Assembly: GCA_900543715.1 (NCBI GenBank)
Contig: UQSX01000041.1
Span: 1-24,763, forward strand
Source of the DNA: an uncultured Blautia sp.
Lineage (GTDB): Bacteria; Bacillota; Clostridia; Lachnospirales; Lachnospiraceae
Length of the DNA stretch: 24,763 bases
Direction: 5' to 3'
Within the stretch, counting starts at the first letter, position 1. Each line of letters starts with the position of its first letter. Positions 23,474 to 24,763 of this stretch are shown here, piece after piece. Made by a program: the position numbers and the translations under genes. The notes under the pieces were generated by a model. That model was not told where the DNA came from and searched no databases. It worked only from the letters and a program-made list of their open reading frames with translations.

Positions 23474-23502
23474 TTGCAGGATACAGACGGCTGCTTTATA
23501 AT
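23474..23502 (+). promoter_or_regulatory. Strong sigma-A-like promoter for the Rpn-family gene
   Basis: TTGCAG (23474-23479), 17-base spacer, TATAAT (23497-23502, perfect -10). Expected transcript start about 23509, leaving a leader of roughly 220 bases before the ATG at 23731. Confidence 0.65.
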
Positions 23503-23730
23503 TAATTTAATTCACAACATTTCTTACCTATACGGTGCAGAAGTAAATCGCACCACGTTCTAAAACGGCTGTTCAGCCGTAAGATTCCGCAAATTTTTAT
23601 AACAACTGAATGGGAGAAGCTTGCACCAAAAATAAGGGAACAGTATAATGATTTCATAGGATAGTTGAAGATTCTGTCTCCTGCCGTTATATTCTGTAAG
23701 TTCTTCCATAACAGACAAGGAGGAAGAGCT

Positions 23731-24704
23731 ATGAGCAGAAGAAAAAAAGGAAGAATGGCATTGTCTGCATATGACGCCGAAATTTACGAAGCCCTTCAAG
23801 AGCCGAAGATATTTGCAGACTTATTTAATGGCAGTCTTTTTGATGGCCAGCAGCTGATACGAGAAGATATGTTAGAGGAGGAAAATGAAAAAGGGTTGGT
23901 CAAAGCACAGGATAACCATGGAAATCCGGCAATTATTTACCGTGTAAGAGATAATAGCAAGAAAGGATATTTTTCAGAAAACCGGCTGAAAGTTATTCTC
24001 GCAGTAGAAAATCAAAGATCCGTACATTACGGCATGCCAGTACGGAATATGATGTATGATGCAATCGCCTATACGAAAGAGGCTAAGGCATTGGAAAGAA
24101 AGAATCGGAAGGAACTCAGCTTAAAAGAAGGGAAAGAATTTTTAAGCGGTCTAAAGAAAGAGGACAGACTCTCTCCGCTTCTTACATTAGTGTTTTATTA
24201 TGGCGAAGATCAGGACTGGGATGGACCTACCAGCCTGCATGAAATGTTACAGATTCCGAAAGACCTGGAGTCATGGAAAAAGTATATCCCTGATTATAAA
24301 ATTAATTTGGTCACCAGCAGGACGGTAAAGAAAATTTCCATACAGGTTTAAGAGAAGTATTTGAACTTCTGGAAGTTTTTTCAAGCAGAGAAGAACTGGA
24401 GATGTTACTGAGGGAAAAAGAAGATCATTATAAAAATTTGGATGGAGAAACAAGCTGGCTGGTGGAAAAGTTTTTAGACATCCCGATATTAAAAGAAAAC
24501 CAGGAGAAATATAGAGATGAAAGGGGAAAAGTGAATATGTGTACAGCAATTAGAGATATGGTAAAAAACGGTGAAAAACGAGGAGAGGAACGAAGTGCCA
24601 AACTGGCACTCCTTCTGGCCAAGAAGAACAGGTTAGAGGATTTGGAAAAGATATCCAAAGACAAAGAATACCGTGATAAGCTGTTTCAGGAGTTTGGAAT
24701 ATAG
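23731..24704 (+). pseudogene. Rpn family PD-(D/E)XK nuclease / recombination-promoting putative transposase, frameshifted
   Basis: The 5' part (to the TAA at 24349-24351, 206 residues) starts FADLFNGSLFDGQQLI (about 28-43) and has LAVENQRSVHYGMPVRNMMYDAIAY. Asp30, Glu93 and Gln95 are likely PD-(D/E)XK residues. The homologous reading continues in another frame from about 24306: FHTGLREVFELLEVFSSREELEMLL, then YKNLDGETSWLVEKFLDIP and NMCTAIRDMVKNGEKRGEE to the stop at 24702-24704. Rejoined, about 324 residues would be a full-length family member. The frames overlap only between 24306 and 24348, so one base gained or lost there explains the break. Family members are linked to recombination/transposition-like activity in E. 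coli (RpnA-E). AAGGAGG stands before the ATG. A sequencing error is possible. Confidence 0.8.
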
Positions 24705-24763
24705 TGCAACTTGTCAGTTACACGACCTTCCGCTCTAAAAAGCACAGCCCCGTCAACAGAGCC

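Larger units (their letters stand above)
23304..23730. other. 427-base intergenic region: hairpin, promoter and long leader
   Basis: No believable gene. A short open frame at 23282-23563 starts inside the GNAT gene and runs across the hairpin, so I do not count it. The region holds a bidirectional terminator-like hairpin (23377-23453), a good promoter (23474-23502), and a leader with GGTGC/GCACC (about 23534-23554) and ACGGCT/AGCCGT (23565-23580) stems before the Rpn ribosome site. Confidence 0.7.

Noticed and set aside
23282..23563. Open frame of 93 codons after the acetyltransferase gene
   Set aside because: It runs through a perfect hairpin and a promoter, and its composition is not protein-like.
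24319..24340. Programmed -1 ribosomal frameshift signal in the Rpn gene
   Set aside because: The shift direction fits, but no heptamer X-XXY-YYZ is in the right frame and no downstream stimulatory hairpin is evident; an indel is simpler.

Overview
The window looks like chromosomal DNA of an anaerobic Firmicute, most likely a Lachnospiraceae (Blautia/Clostridium XIVa-like) gut bacterium. The evidence is the strong AAGGAGG ribosome sites, a biotin-dependent Na+ decarboxylase locus, an rnfCDGEAB operon in the clostridial gene order, the cmk-ispH-rpsA cluster, and an ROK/PRD/PTS sugar operon. Species cannot be named from this alone. No rRNA, tRNA, CRISPR array, transposase or integrase was seen.

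Layout. 1-2537: the 3' part of a Na+-pumping decarboxylase beta subunit, then a free-standing carboxyltransferase (alpha) subunit and a strong terminator. 2536-4864: an RpiR-type regulator and a YhiN/HI0933 flavoprotein. 4865-12318: a seven-gene sugar operon. It encodes a Gfo/Idh/MocA dehydrogenase, a mannitol-type PTS EIICB, a HAD phosphatase, an ascorbate-type EIIA, an ROK kinase, a PRD activator, and NanE (ManNAc-6-P 2-epimerase). 12357-15268: a promoter, a structured leader with an internal terminator, then cmk, ispH and rpsA. 15270-15467: an inverted-repeat-rich element between convergent genes. 15468-16580 (minus strand): a YprB-like DEDD exonuclease. 16687-17610: a CmpB-type membrane protein. 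17662-22668: the complete Rnf complex. 22690-23303: a terminator and a GNAT acetyltransferase. 23304-24704: a large hairpin, a promoter with a long leader, and an Rpn-family nuclease gene broken by a frameshift.

How the genes work together. The decarboxylase genes and Rnf are both membrane energy-conserving systems that build an ion gradient: one from a decarboxylation, the other from electron flow from ferredoxin to NAD+. The sugar operon appears self-contained, with import and phosphorylation (EIICB + EIIA), oxidation or epimerisation (dehydrogenase, NanE), kinase, phosphatase and its own PTS-controlled activator. NanE implies that the pathway passes through N-acetylmannosamine-6-phosphate or a close analogue, entering metabolism as GlcNAc-6-P. 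The set does not match any sialic acid, mannitol or ascorbate operon I know. It also lies between two genes (the YhiN-type flavoprotein and cmk) that I remember as neighbours in clostridia, so it may be an inserted cassette. It is my best candidate for an undescribed system here.
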